Source of the DNA: Nitrospirota bacterium
GTDB lineage: Bacteria > Nitrospirota > 9FT-COMBO-42-15 > HDB-SIOI813
DNA: 25,638 nt
Direction: 5' to 3'
Assembly (NCBI GenBank): GCA_016234155.1
Contig: JACRGZ010000113.1
Span: 1-25,638, forward strand
The notes under the pieces were generated by a model. That model had not been told where the DNA came from and made no database searches. It saw nothing but the letters and a program-made list of their open reading frames with translations. Below are positions 5,840 through 14,512 of the stretch, one piece after another. A program made the position numbers and the translations under genes. How positions within the stretch are numbered: the stretch's first letter is position 1; every line of letters starts with the position of its first letter.

Positions 5840-7978
5840 ATGGCTGCAACTATAGCAGAGACAAACAAAGGGCTTTTTATATCGCTGACAAGGAACAGTG
5901 ATGCACTGCTCGCATTATTAGTGATGGGTATAGTTGTCATCATGATTATACCTGTTCCGCCATTTGCTATGGATATGCTCCTGTCATTCAGTATCACGTT
6001 ATCTATAGTTATCATGTTAGTATCAATGTATATCCTGAAGCCGATTGAGTTTTCTGTCTTTCCATCTGTGCTCCTTGTTGCGACCCTTGCAAGATTGTCT
6101 ATGAATGTAGCCTCCACAAGGCTGATCTTACTTAACGGCCATGAAGGTTCTGATGCGGCAGGGAAGGTCATAAAGGCATTCGGCAATTTTGTGGTAGGCG
6201 GAAACTATGCGGTCGGGATAATAATATTTGCAATCCTTGTTGTTATTAACTTTGTGGTTATTACAAAGGGCGCCGGCCGTATAGCGGAGGTAGCTGCAAG
6301 GTTTACCCTCGATGCCATGCCGGGTAAACAGATGAGCATAGATGCTGACCTTAATGCGGGGATGATAGATGAGGCTGAGGCGAGGAGAAGACGGGCGGTA
6401 ATCGCCCAGGAGGCTGAGTTTTACGGGGCAATGGACGGGGCAAGTAAATTTGTCAGAGGTGATGCCGTTGCCGGGATCATCATAACGGTGATTAACATAG
6501 CCGGCGGGCTCGCCATAGGGCTCTTGCAGCATGGGATGGGGATTAGTGACGCAGCCCGGAACTATACCCTCCTGACGGTCGGAGACGGCCTTGTGGCGCA
6601 GATACCTGCGCTGATAATATCCACCTCCGCGGGTATAATCGTGACCCGGGCCGCCTCAGAGTCCAATCTGGGGGCGGATGTGTCAAAGCAGATACTCAGC
6701 CATCCGAAGGCCATCGGGATCAGCGCCGGGATTATATTCTTTTTTGGATTGATACCGGGGCTTCCGCATCTTGCATTTATAACCTTTGCAATAATTACAG
6801 GATTGGTTGCATGGGGGGCCTATTATGTTAAACAGTCGCTTGGCGCTGAGGTTGGTTGGACTGTTCCGTCAGCGCCAATTTCATCTCCACAGGGTAAGGG
6901 TGGTACTGAGGCTAAAGGTGAAGGTCACACTGAAGGATTTGAGGGTGTGGCGCCTCTTGATGTTATGGAATTACATCTTGGATACAGCCTCATCCCCCTT
7001 GTTGATCCTCAGCAGAAAGGGGAGTTGGTTGAGCGGATAAAGTCTGTGCGGCATCAGTTTGCATCTGAAACCGGGATAATTGTCCCGCCTATTCATATCA
7101 GAGACAGTATGCAGCTTGATTCAAACAGATATTCCATCTTGGTCAAGGGGACAGAGGTGGCAAGCGGAGAGGTGATGATTGACCGCTGCCTTGCCCTTAA
7201 CACTGGAGGTGTAGACAATAGCATACAGGGTATTACAACAAGGGAGCCGTCTTTCGGGCTCCCGGCATTGTGGATACTTCCCCAGGATAAAGAGAGGGCG
7301 GAAGTTGCAGGTTTTACAGTGGTAGATCCGTCAACAGTGGTTGTTACCCATCTCACAGAGGTTATAAGGTCTCATGCCCATGAGATTATAGGGCGGCAGG
7401 AGGTGCAGTCCCTCCTCGATAATTTTGCAAAAAGATACCCCAAAGTGGTTGAAGAGCTTATCCCCGCCCTCCTTCCACTCGGCGGTGTGGTGAGGGTCCT
7501 ACAAAACCTCCTTAAAGAGAGGGTGCCTGTTAGAGACCTCCTTACAATACTCGAGACAATTGCTGATTATGCCCCTGTCACAAAAGACCCGGAGATATTA
7601 ACCGAGTATGTGCGTGCAAACCTCTCAAGGACGATAACTAAACTATATCAGACCGGGAATACCCTGCCGGTGGTTACCATTGAACCTGCGCTTGAGGAGA
7701 AGATAAATGCAGCGATACGCCAGACATCCCAGGGTATGCAGATCTCCTTAGAGCCGCGTCTTGCACAGGTACTTATAAATCAGATGAAGGTGATAATAGA
7801 GGGTGCGATCAGGAAGGGGATATATCCTGTAGTACTGACATCGCCATCTGTACGCAGCCCCCTCCGGAGGCTTGTTGAGAGATTCATTCCAAATATCATC
7901 ATAGTATCGTCAAATGAGATATCGTCGGCAGTGAGTATACAACCAATAGATATAGTGAGGTACAGCGATGCAAATTAA
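5840..7978 (+). CDS. flhA: Flagellar export gate protein FlhA
   Basis: This 712-residue protein forms the nonameric ring that couples proton flow to export and docks substrates. The N-terminal membrane half (to about 330) has several helices and the conserved FHIPEP-type signature region VATLARLSMNVASTRLIL; the cytoplasmic loop has GRIAEVAARFTLDAMPGKQM and DEAEARRRRAVIAQEAEFYG with the conserved GDAVAG. The linker (about 340-372) is Gly/Glu-rich (SSPQGKGG, KGEGHTEGFEG). The C-terminal domain begins at DVMELHLGYSLIPLVD and contains GRQEVQSLLDNFAKRYPKVV. The length is normal. The start follows an AT-rich repeat without a clear ribosome site. The stop overlaps flhF by 11 bases. Confidence 0.97.
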   Translation: MAATIAETNKGLFISLTRNSDALLALLVMGIVVIMIIPVPPFAMDMLLSFSITLSIVIMLVSMYILKPIEFSVFPSVLLVATLARLSMNVASTRLILLNGHEGSDAAGKVIKAFGNFVVGGNYAVGIIIFAILVVINFVVITKGAGRIAEVAARFTLDAMPGKQMSIDADLNAGMIDEAEARRRRAVIAQEAEFYGAMDGASKFVRGDAVAGIIITVINIAGGLAIGLLQHGMGISDAARNYTLLTVGDGLVAQIPALIISTSAGIIVTRAASESNLGADVSKQILSHPKAIGISAGIIFFFGLIPGLPHLAFITFAIITGLVAWGAYYVKQSLGAEVGWTVPSAPISSPQGKGGTEAKGEGHTEGFEGVAPLDVMELHLGYSLIPLVDPQQKGELVERIKSVRHQFASETGIIVPPIHIRDSMQLDSNRYSILVKGTEVASGEVMIDRCLALNTGGVDNSIQGITTREPSFGLPALWILPQDKERAEVAGFTVVDPSTVVVTHLTEVIRSHAHEIIGRQEVQSLLDNFAKRYPKVVEELIPALLPLGGVVRVLQNLLKERVPVRDLLTILETIADYAPVTKDPEILTEYVRANLSRTITKLYQTGNTLPVVTIEPALEEKINAAIRQTSQGMQISLEPRLAQVLINQMKVIIEGAIRKGIYPVVLTSPSVRSPLRRLVERFIPNIIIVSSNEISSAVSIQPIDIVRYSDAN

Positions 7979-9152
7979 AAGATATGAGGCAGTAGATATG
8001 CAGGATGCGATAAGGCAGATAAAGGGCGACCTCGGGCCGGATGCGGTCATACTATCCACAAAGAATGTGAAAAAGGGGGACGGTGTGTTCGGTATGTTCA
8101 GCAGACAGGTGGTGGAAGTGGTGGCGGCAAGAGATTACAGTGACAGGCCTCAGGAGGGCGGTAATTCATACAAACCGTCAGCGGGGGTGAATGTTACGGA
8201 GGGTCTTCTGCAGGATGAACTTCAGAAGATCAGGGAGGGCCTCAGTCTGACCCCCGGTGAGTTGAAATTCATGAAGAGTGAGATAGGGTTGTTAAAGGGG
8301 TATATACAGGAACTATTGAGGGGTGGAGAGGATGAACAGACAAGGGGTCTGAATGACAATCTAATCCTCTTTTATAAAAGGTTAGTCTCAGAAGGTATTG
8401 ACAGGCCACTTTCTTACAGGATAGTGCAGATACTGGAGAATAAACTTTCGCAGGAACAAAAGAATAACATGGAGGAGATAAACAGGTCCGGCCTTGAGCT
8501 GCTACAGAAGCAGGTAAAGACTACAGGGCCGCTCTTCAATCAACAGAAAGGACAGAAGATAGCAATTTTTATCGGGCCTACGGGGGTTGGGAAGACTACG
8601 ACAATCGCCAAGATTGCCGCAAAGTATACATTGATTGATAAAAAGAAGGTTGCGCTTATAACGTTTGATACCTTCAGGGTCGGCGCCGTAGAACAGCTCA
8701 AGATCTACGCAAAGATTATCGGTCTACCTGTTGACGTGGTACTTTCACCATCAGATCTGCCGGCTGTGATAGAGAGGAAAAAGGATGCGGATCTTGTTCT
8801 GATAGATACAGCAGGCAGGTGCCAGAAGGACAGGATATACATTAATGACCTGCAGGAATTAATCAGGCAGACATCGGTAATAGACTGCCATCTTGTCCTG
8901 TCGGCGACAAGCAGTGACAGTGTGCTGTCTGACATTATAACCCGCTTCGGGGATATACCGGTCAATGGCCTGCTTTTTACAAAATTAGACGAGGCAGACA
9001 AATATGGGGCGATATTCAGCGCCATGATAAGGGCACAGAAGCCGTTGTCATATTTTGCAACCGGTCAGCGGGTTCCCGAGGACATAGAGCTTGCTGCCCC
9101 GGCGCGGTTGTGCAGGCTGATGCTCGGCATGGATGCGGTGAATAGCCATTGA
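7968..9152 (+). CDS. flhF: Flagellar placement GTPase FlhF
   Basis: This 394-residue SRP-family GTPase recruits early flagellar parts to the assembly site. It opens with the FlhF N-terminal motif MQIKRYEAVDMQDAIRQIKG. A variable middle region follows, then the NG domain: P-loop GPTGVGKTTT at 203-212, DTFRVGAVEQLKIYAKIIG (G2 region), DTAGR (G3) and TKLDEADKYG (G4). The C-terminus shows the FTKLDE...FATGQRVPEDIE pattern of FtsY/FlhF. The start overlaps the flhA end, implying coupled translation. flhG follows after 74 bases, giving the usual flhA-flhF-flhG order. Confidence 0.96.
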   Translation: MQIKRYEAVDMQDAIRQIKGDLGPDAVILSTKNVKKGDGVFGMFSRQVVEVVAARDYSDRPQEGGNSYKPSAGVNVTEGLLQDELQKIREGLSLTPGELKFMKSEIGLLKGYIQELLRGGEDEQTRGLNDNLILFYKRLVSEGIDRPLSYRIVQILENKLSQEQKNNMEEINRSGLELLQKQVKTTGPLFNQQKGQKIAIFIGPTGVGKTTTIAKIAAKYTLIDKKKVALITFDTFRVGAVEQLKIYAKIIGLPVDVVLSPSDLPAVIERKKDADLVLIDTAGRCQKDRIYINDLQELIRQTSVIDCHLVLSATSSDSVLSDIITRFGDIPVNGLLFTKLDEADKYGAIFSAMIRAQKPLSYFATGQRVPEDIELAAPARLCRLMLGMDAVNSH

Positions 9153-9159
9153 TTTAAGT

Positions 9160-9210
9160 CACCCCCACCCCATCCCTCCCCCCTTGAGGGGGAGGGTAAG
9201 GGAGGGGGGT
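9160..9210. repeat. G-rich hairpin repeat in the flhG leader
   Basis: CACCCCCACCCCATCCCTCC pairs with GGGGGAGGGTAAGGGAGGGG around a CTTGA-type loop. The right arm (9188-9209) has four G-tracts and could form an RNA G-quadruplex. It lies directly upstream of the GGGAGG Shine-Dalgarno of flhG and may also affect transcription downstream of flhF. Confidence 0.8.
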
Positions 9211-9226
9211 AAAAGAGGGAGGCTAA

Positions 9227-10117
9227 ATGGAGCAGGCATTAACACTCAGAGAGATGGTAAACAAGTCACCTACGCAAAGATGCACAGCGTCCGGCAACAG
9301 CAAGGTAAAGGTAATATCTGTGACCAGCGGCAAGGGTGGCGTGGGAAAGACCAACGTTGTCGTTAACCTTGCCCTTGCCCTCACACGGATAGGGAAAAAT
9401 GTTCTTGTACTGGATGCAGATATGGGGCTTGGCAACATAGATGTAATGCTGGGGCTCACACCTGAGTACAATCTGCATCATCTGATAAACGGGGAGAAGG
9501 GGCTCTTAGAGGTGATGACAGACGGGCCCGGGGGGATGAAGATACTGCCGGCAGGTTCAGGGATACAGGAGCTGTCTGAGCTTGCCCCCCATCAGAAGCT
9601 CAGCCTCCTCTCTGAATTGGATAAGCTTGATCATTCCATTGATGTCATGCTTATTGACACAGCCGCCGGTATATCAGGTAATGTGATGTATTTTAATACC
9701 GCTGCCCATGACATCATCGTTGTTGCCTCACCGGAACCGACGTCCATAACTGACGCATATGCTGTTATGAAGGTATTACACACAAAATATGGTGAGAACC
9801 GCTTTAAGCTCCTCGTAAATATGGTCAAGGACCCTGCGGAGGGTAGAGAGGTATATCGAAAACTTGGCAGGGTGGCAGACAGGTTTCTCAATATCTCCAT
9901 AGATTATATCGGGTATATTCTACAGGATAAACATGTCAGTTTGTCTGTAATAAGGCAGAGGTCTGTGCTCGAACTATACCCGCAGGCAGAGGCCAGCAGG
10001 TGTTTTGTTGATTTAGCAAGGATTGTCAGCAGGTGGCCGGTAAATCAGCATATTAAGGGGAATATCCAGTTTCTATGGAGGAGGTTGATGGGGGTGGATG
10101 CGTGGGGTAAAATCTAA
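9227..10117 (+). CDS. flhG: FlhG (YlxH/FleN), MinD-like ATPase controlling flagellar number
   Basis: This 296-residue P-loop ATPase of the MinD/ParA family works with FlhF. The N-terminus EQALTLREM is a variant of the DQAxxLR helix that stimulates FlhF GTPase activity. The deviant Walker A SGKGGVGKTN is at 34-43, followed by VLDADMGLGNIDVMLGL and IDTAAGISG (Walker B region). The C-terminal tail (WRRLMGVDAWGKI) is amphipathic, as expected for membrane binding. The ATG is preceded by GGGAGG (about 9215-9220). The MinD-versus-FlhG choice rests on context and the N-terminal motif and is secure. Confidence 0.95.
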   Translation: MEQALTLREMVNKSPTQRCTASGNSKVKVISVTSGKGGVGKTNVVVNLALALTRIGKNVLVLDADMGLGNIDVMLGLTPEYNLHHLINGEKGLLEVMTDGPGGMKILPAGSGIQELSELAPHQKLSLLSELDKLDHSIDVMLIDTAAGISGNVMYFNTAAHDIIVVASPEPTSITDAYAVMKVLHTKYGENRFKLLVNMVKDPAEGREVYRKLGRVADRFLNISIDYIGYILQDKHVSLSVIRQRSVLELYPQAEASRCFVDLARIVSRWPVNQHIKGNIQFLWRRLMGVDAWGKI

Positions 10118-10121
10118 TATA

Positions 10122-10293
10122 GTAACTACTCAGCAGGTGTTATTTTTGATCCTCAAGAAAATGAAAAACATATAACAAGAAATGAATAATGAAAAATTAG
10201 AAAAGGATGAGTGATAGCAATAAATTGTCAAAAAACAGTTAAACATTTTTCATTTTTTGTTTAGTGTTATTCATTATCATTAAGTTATTCAAT
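10122..10293. repeat. MITE-like element A, second copy, lacking its right end
   Basis: From GTAACTACTCAGCA the sequence follows the 714-887 copy closely (shared GGTGTTATTTTTGATCCTCA and GTTTAGTGTTATTCATTATC), with about 11 extra bases in the middle. Similarity stops near AAT at 10293. The expected TGCTGAGTAGT end is replaced by the leader of the sigma factor gene. It therefore separates flhG from fliA and contributes part of the fliA leader. Confidence 0.78.
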
Positions 10294-10311
10294 ACTAAGA
10301 GGGGTGATACT

Positions 10312-11088
10312 ATGGAAAAGACAGCCCATAAAGTAGATAAATACAAGGCAAAAAGCAAGAGCGCCGGGAAAGGTATTATTGACCCGCAGGTCAGAGACAG
10401 GCTGATCCAGGAATATGGGCCAAAGATCAAATACATGGCATACAGGTTGTCTTATCGTCTGCAGCCGGATATTGATATAGATGACCTTATCAGCGCCGGG
10501 ATAATAGGACTTATGGACGCGATGGATAAGTATGACCCCTCAAAAGAGACCCTATTCAAGACATATGCGGAATTCCGTATCAGGGGGGCGATGCTGGATG
10601 AGATACGGGCGATGGACTGGGTCCCGAGGTCTGTCAAAGAGAAGGCAGGGCTGCTGTATAAGACAGTGGTCAGTCTTGAGAAAAGGCTTGGGAGACCGCC
10701 GACAGCAGAAGAGATTGCAGGCGAGTTAAAGATGAGTATCACCGATTATCAGAATTTTGTGGCACAGGCCCATAGTTCTGCAATGATCAGCATCGAGGAC
10801 CTCGGTGTCAACCTTGATAATGACAGAGACCTCCTTGAGGTCATCAGTGATCCGGGGAAACGGGATCCGCTGACGTTACTCCTTACCAAGGATACCAAGA
10901 AGACACTGACAAGTGCTATAGATAACCTGCCTGAAAAAGAACGCAAGGTAGTAGCCCTCTATTATTACAACGAGCTTACCATGAAAGAGATAGGACAGAT
11001 ACTCGAGGTGACGGAATCGAGGATTTCGCAGCTGCACACCCAGGCGATGTTCAGGCTTAAAGGAAAGTTACAGGAGAAGAACGGATGA
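10312..11088 (+). CDS. fliA: Flagellar sigma factor of the FliA/WhiG (sigma-28) family
   Basis: This 258-residue alternative sigma factor would transcribe late flagellar and chemotaxis genes. Region 2 is clear (PDIDIDDLISAGIIGLMDAM, then YAEFRIRGAMLDEIRAMDWV and PRSVKEK, diagnostic of FliA/WhiG). Region 3 has GRPPTAEEIAGELKMS. Region 4 has LPEKERKVVALYYYNELTMK and ESRISQLHTQAMFRLK. ATG 10312 has GAGGGG (10299-10304) seven bases upstream. An earlier in-frame start (10264) would lie inside element A and add hydrophobic residues foreign to the family. The N-terminal Lys-rich extension before region 2 is slightly longer than usual. Confidence 0.95.
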   Translation: MEKTAHKVDKYKAKSKSAGKGIIDPQVRDRLIQEYGPKIKYMAYRLSYRLQPDIDIDDLISAGIIGLMDAMDKYDPSKETLFKTYAEFRIRGAMLDEIRAMDWVPRSVKEKAGLLYKTVVSLEKRLGRPPTAEEIAGELKMSITDYQNFVAQAHSSAMISIEDLGVNLDNDRDLLEVISDPGKRDPLTLLLTKDTKKTLTSAIDNLPEKERKVVALYYYNELTMKEIGQILEVTESRISQLHTQAMFRLKGKLQEKNG

Positions 11089-11092
11089 AGGG

Positions 11093-11135
11093 GGATGAAA
11101 ATCAAAAATCATATTTGATTTGAGGTTATTTTCAT
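11093..11135. promoter_or_regulatory. Short palindromic leader of the 151-aa ORF
   Basis: GATGAAAATCAAAAATCATA faces ATTTTCAT directly before the start codon, with ATCAAAAATCATATTTGATTT able to fold in between. GAGGT (11122-11126) serves as Shine-Dalgarno nine bases before ATG 11136. The GATGAAAAT/ATTTTCAT ends resemble those of the larger repeats at 143-264 and 20553-20692. Confidence 0.5.
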
Positions 11136-11591
11136 ATGACTGCACATAACATAGTCAGATCCTGGGGCAAACTTCTGGGCCTTATGTCCCTGTACTCTCC
11201 CGACCACCCTGTCGTAAAACGGGTGCTTTCAGATATAGCCGGGAGTATCACACAATACCTTTCTGAACACCCTGAGTTAACAATGGGGGTAGTTGAGCAC
11301 AAATTGGTGGTTGAAGACACCCGTCTTGAAGAGAGCGGTTTAGTTGAGATAGAGATTGTTACCCTCTTAGAGAGGGGAGGTATAGATACTGTGACATTTG
11401 TATATGGAGTAACAGAAGATGAGATCGGGTTGTTATGCAGCGCGATAGTGTCAAAGGAACCGGATATAGAGAGGTCACTGGCGGAAAAGGGTGCATATCA
11501 TATCAGGGTTAATAACGCCCGTTATGCCAAGGTAAGAGAGGGGGAGGTCGTTACCTCAGAGGCTGGTGGAGAGGTGAGAGGTGAGAGGTGA
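11136..11591 (+). CDS. Unrecognised 151-residue protein between fliA and the HEAT-repeat gene
   Basis: I do not recognise a named family with confidence. The sequence is soluble, mixed alpha/beta, with no signal peptide or membrane helix. The pattern YSPDHPVVKRVLSDIAGSIT ... LTMGVVEHKLVVEDTRLEES ... ERGGIDTVTFVYGVTEDEIG resembles, from memory, an N-terminal region seen ahead of HEAT or HD-GYP domains in other proteins. That would fit its position directly before a HEAT-repeat gene in the same frame (two stops lie between them). The last codons cross three copies of a 7-bp GAGGTGA repeat (11571-11591), so the C-terminus is probably not conserved. Good Shine-Dalgarno at 11122. Confidence 0.75.
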   Translation: MTAHNIVRSWGKLLGLMSLYSPDHPVVKRVLSDIAGSITQYLSEHPELTMGVVEHKLVVEDTRLEESGLVEIEIVTLLERGGIDTVTFVYGVTEDEIGLLCSAIVSKEPDIERSLAEKGAYHIRVNNARYAKVREGEVVTSEAGGEVRGER

Positions 11592-11621
11592 GGGGGATAA
11601 AAGCAGCAAGTTAAAGAAGTT

Positions 11622-13586
11622 ATGCGCTTTTCCGATAAAAACGCTGTCATGATAACAACTTCTGAAAAAGATATAGTGGCGCAGTTAGAGCGTATGAAAG
11701 ACACTGACAGCGCTGTGCGCAGGGAGGCCATAGAGTCGCTGACCGGTGTAAATGACGGCAGGGCGCTCTATCCGTTGATAAAGGCATTGCAGGATGAGGA
11801 TGCCGGCATTCAGCAGGCTGCCATGGATGCACTTATGGCATTTGAGGATGAATCTGCTGTCTATAATGTCCTGCCGCTCCTGGCCGACAGGCGTGTTTCA
11901 GTAAAAAATATGGCGCAGGAGATAGTGCAGAAGATAGGGGGATACGGTATTGAACTTATTCGCCTCCATATAAAAGACAGGGACGAGGATGTACGCAAGA
12001 TGATAGCGGATATACTCGGCAGGATAAAAAGACCGGAGGCTGTAGCGATGTTATTGGAGATGTTGGAAGACCCCAACAGTAATGTGCGGAGTTCAGCGGC
12101 TGATGGGTTGGGAAGGATGGGGGACTCGTCAACAGTGGAATCCCTTATTGAATTACTCGATAAGGGAGATTGGACAGCCCTTTTTGCTGCTGATGCACTT
12201 GGGAGAATAGGGGACAAGAGGGCAATAAGACCTTTAGTCGAGCTTATAAGGTCTTCAGATGCAGAAATGCAGATTATGGGGATAGAGGCCTTAGCCCGTA
12301 TCGGCGGTGAAGACGCTGTGGATGGTCTGCTCGAGACTATTGACTCTGTAAGACCGGAGGCCATTGGTACGGCAGTAAAAGGTTTAGTGAGGCTTACACA
12401 TGGGGATATAGAGAAGGCGCTGGACAGATTCGGCAGGGAGGGGTTCTTCAAGCGCCTTGTTGAGGCGATGGATAATGTTGATTTAGAGGAGCCGGATGTC
12501 AGGAAGGATTTTATACTGGCCTTTTTGAATGCGGACAGTCCAGGGAGTTCTTATCATATTCTCAGGTTAATATCTGACGTGGATATAGAGAGTATAGAGA
12601 TAATACAGCATGCTGCAGATGCCCTGGAGAAACTAAGAGATGAAGATACCCTGATCAATGCCTTGCAGGACAAAAGCGATATATGCAGGATGATCGCAAT
12701 AAGGGTACTTGGCTTACTGAGATGCAGTAAGGTCGTTCCACATCTCTTGACCATTTTTGAAGAGGCAGAGAGGGAGATCAAGCTGGAGATACTCTATACA
12801 TTGGGGAAGACAGGTGGAAAAGATGCGTTAGACTTCCTGATAGATAAACTCTCTTATGGAGAAGGCCATATACGAGAGGCGGCAGTTGATGCCCTTGGTG
12901 TGATGGCTGTGCCGGAGGCGATAGACCCCCTTCTCACACGCCTTCAGAAAGAGGAGTATCACAATGTCATAGGTAAGATAGCAGGCGCCTTAGTCGAGAT
13001 AGGGGAGAGGCATAACAGCAATAAATTGTTTGAAGGCATGATCTCAAATCTCTCCAGCAAGAACCCCTCTGTCAGAGAGATGGTAATAAAGGGGCTTGGC
13101 ACTTTAAAGCGGGAGGAGTCTGCTGAATATGTTAAAGGGATGTTAAATGATGAGAGTTGGAGGGTAAGAAGGGCATGTCTTGAGGCGTTGAGATCCCTGA
13201 ATGTTAAAGGATTACTTGAAGTGCTTGTTATAGCTTCACGTGATGAAAAGGATGAGGTCAGGATGTACGTTGCCCAACTGCTTAGCGAGTATCGGGAAGA
13301 GGAATCTGTCAATACACTTATATCACTATTCTCAGACAGTAATGACTGGATTAAATACAAGGCCATAGAAGGTGTTGTCGAACTTAAGGCAAAAAAAGCG
13401 ATCCCATATCTGATGGAACTTGCACAAATAGGAGAATATACTGTTCAAAGGGCATCTCTATGGGCGCTTGGTGAACTTACGGCCGTGGAAGCCGGAGGGC
13501 TGCTAAAGAATATGTCATCCCACAAGAATCCGGAGATTAGGGATACTGCCATACAGGCGTCAAAGAAACTAAATGCTGTCTACTAA
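11622..13586 (+). CDS. HEAT-repeat (PBS lyase-like) scaffold protein
   Basis: The 654 residues are made almost entirely of about 30-residue HEAT repeats with recurring motifs such as DEDAGIQQAAMDALMAF, DPNSNVRSSAADGLGRMGD, GDKRAIRPLVELI, SYGEGHIREAAVDALGVM and DSNDWIKYKAIEGVVELKAK. No catalytic motif is visible, so a protein-protein scaffold is likely. The 3' end overlaps cheR by 14 bases if cheR starts at 13573, linking it to the chemotaxis genes. AAAGAAG lies shortly before ATG 11622. ATG 11649 (MITTSEKD) is an alternative start. What it binds is unknown. Confidence 0.9.
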   Translation: MRFSDKNAVMITTSEKDIVAQLERMKDTDSAVRREAIESLTGVNDGRALYPLIKALQDEDAGIQQAAMDALMAFEDESAVYNVLPLLADRRVSVKNMAQEIVQKIGGYGIELIRLHIKDRDEDVRKMIADILGRIKRPEAVAMLLEMLEDPNSNVRSSAADGLGRMGDSSTVESLIELLDKGDWTALFAADALGRIGDKRAIRPLVELIRSSDAEMQIMGIEALARIGGEDAVDGLLETIDSVRPEAIGTAVKGLVRLTHGDIEKALDRFGREGFFKRLVEAMDNVDLEEPDVRKDFILAFLNADSPGSSYHILRLISDVDIESIEIIQHAADALEKLRDEDTLINALQDKSDICRMIAIRVLGLLRCSKVVPHLLTIFEEAEREIKLEILYTLGKTGGKDALDFLIDKLSYGEGHIREAAVDALGVMAVPEAIDPLLTRLQKEEYHNVIGKIAGALVEIGERHNSNKLFEGMISNLSSKNPSVREMVIKGLGTLKREESAEYVKGMLNDESWRVRRACLEALRSLNVKGLLEVLVIASRDEKDEVRMYVAQLLSEYREEESVNTLISLFSDSNDWIKYKAIEGVVELKAKKAIPYLMELAQIGEYTVQRASLWALGELTAVEAGGLLKNMSSHKNPEIRDTAIQASKKLNAVY

Positions 13587-14427
13587 GAATATACAAATGA
13601 GTAATGATGTCTTTTATACCCTTAGGGATATGATATATGAGCGAAGCGGCATATACTTTTCTGATCATAAAAAGTATATCTTAGAGAACAGGCTCTTAAG
13701 GCGTGTGGAAGACGGAGGATTCGGGGATTTTGAGAAATATGCCTACTTTTTGAGGTATGACCATGGAAGGGAAAGGGAGTTCACAACACTCTTTAACATA
13801 ATAACGACAAATGAGACTAGTTTTTTTAGAGATTCAAATCAATTACATGCCTTCGAATCGGTGGTCTTGCCTCAGACGATGCAGAATATGAGAGAAAAGG
13901 GTATCAGAAGGCTGCGCATATGGAGTTCAGCCTGTTCAACAGGGGAAGAGCCCTACACCCTTGCCATGCTCGTCCTGAGCAGGCTTTCACAGGCTGAAGG
14001 CCGCGATTGGGATATCGAGATACACGGGAGTGATATCAGTGAAGGGGTGCTAAGTTCAGCAAGGAGAGGGGAGTATAATGACTATTCATTGCGCAATGTC
14101 CTCCCTCAATACCTTGACAGGTACTTTTCAAAGAATGGGAATGGCAGATATGCCGTCAGGCCTGAAGTTAAAAAAATGGTGCGGTTAAGCAGCGTCAATC
14201 TGTTTGACAATGCATCGCTCCGCATGTTTCGCGGGATGGATATTATTTTCTGCAGGAACGTACTGATATACTTTGATGAGGCTGCAAAGAAAAGGGTGAT
14301 ATCCGGTATTTATGACTGTCTGGTACCGGGGGGATATCTGTTCATGGGGCATGCGGAGTCACTGCTTAATATCTCAAGGGCATTTAAGCTGGTGAATATT
14401 AATAATATACTTATATATCAGAAGTAG
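13573..14427 (+). CDS. cheR: Chemotaxis protein methyltransferase CheR
   Basis: This 284-residue SAM-dependent methyltransferase adds methyl groups to receptor glutamates. The N-terminal helical domain has YTLRDMIYERSGIYFSDHKK and TNETSFFRD. The Rossmann domain begins at LRIWSSACSTGEEPYTLAML (SAM-binding GxxG-like region), followed by GSDISEGVLSSARRGEY, FRGMDIIFCRNVLIYFDEAA and the terminal GGYLFMGHAESL. The length is standard. ATG 13573 overlaps the HEAT-repeat gene by 14 bases. ATG 13597 (MSNDVFYTLRD) fits the usual CheR beginning equally well, and neither has a strong ribosome site. Confidence 0.96.
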   Translation: MLSTKNIQMSNDVFYTLRDMIYERSGIYFSDHKKYILENRLLRRVEDGGFGDFEKYAYFLRYDHGREREFTTLFNIITTNETSFFRDSNQLHAFESVVLPQTMQNMREKGIRRLRIWSSACSTGEEPYTLAMLVLSRLSQAEGRDWDIEIHGSDISEGVLSSARRGEYNDYSLRNVLPQYLDRYFSKNGNGRYAVRPEVKKMVRLSSVNLFDNASLRMFRGMDIIFCRNVLIYFDEAAKKRVISGIYDCLVPGGYLFMGHAESLLNISRAFKLVNINNILIYQK

Positions 14428-14444
14428 ATGTAGGGAAAATGATA

Positions 14445-14504
14445 CCCCCTCCCTAACCCTCCCCCCCACGGCACCAGGTCGACGGGGAGGGGAGGGTGGG
14501 GGGG
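14445..14504. repeat. G-rich hairpin repeat in the leader of the first cheY
   Basis: CCCCCTCCCTAACCCTCCCC faces GGGGAGGGGAGGGTGGGGGG, with GGCACCAGGTCGAC in the loop region. The right arm (14484-14504) has four G-tracts and provides the GGGGGAG ahead of ATG 14513. The loop is unlike the loops of the other copies. Confidence 0.78.
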
Positions 14505-14512
14505 AGTGCTAT

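Noticed and set aside
6885..6955. Gly/Glu-rich FlhA linker (SSPQGKGG, KGEGHTEGFEG) as another translated hairpin repeat
   Set aside because: The DNA lacks a clear C-run/G-run palindrome, and a variable FlhA linker is normal at this place.
10264..10311. Upstream start for the sigma factor (MLFIIIKLF...)
   Set aside because: It falls inside MITE-like element A. ATG 10312 has a proper GAGGGG ribosome site.
11571..11591. Three tandem GAGGTGA units across the stop of the 151-aa ORF, as a phase-variation switch fusing it to the HEAT gene
   Set aside because: Gain or loss of one 7-bp unit would not bring the ORF into the HEAT frame, and another stop (TAA at 11598) follows in the current frame.
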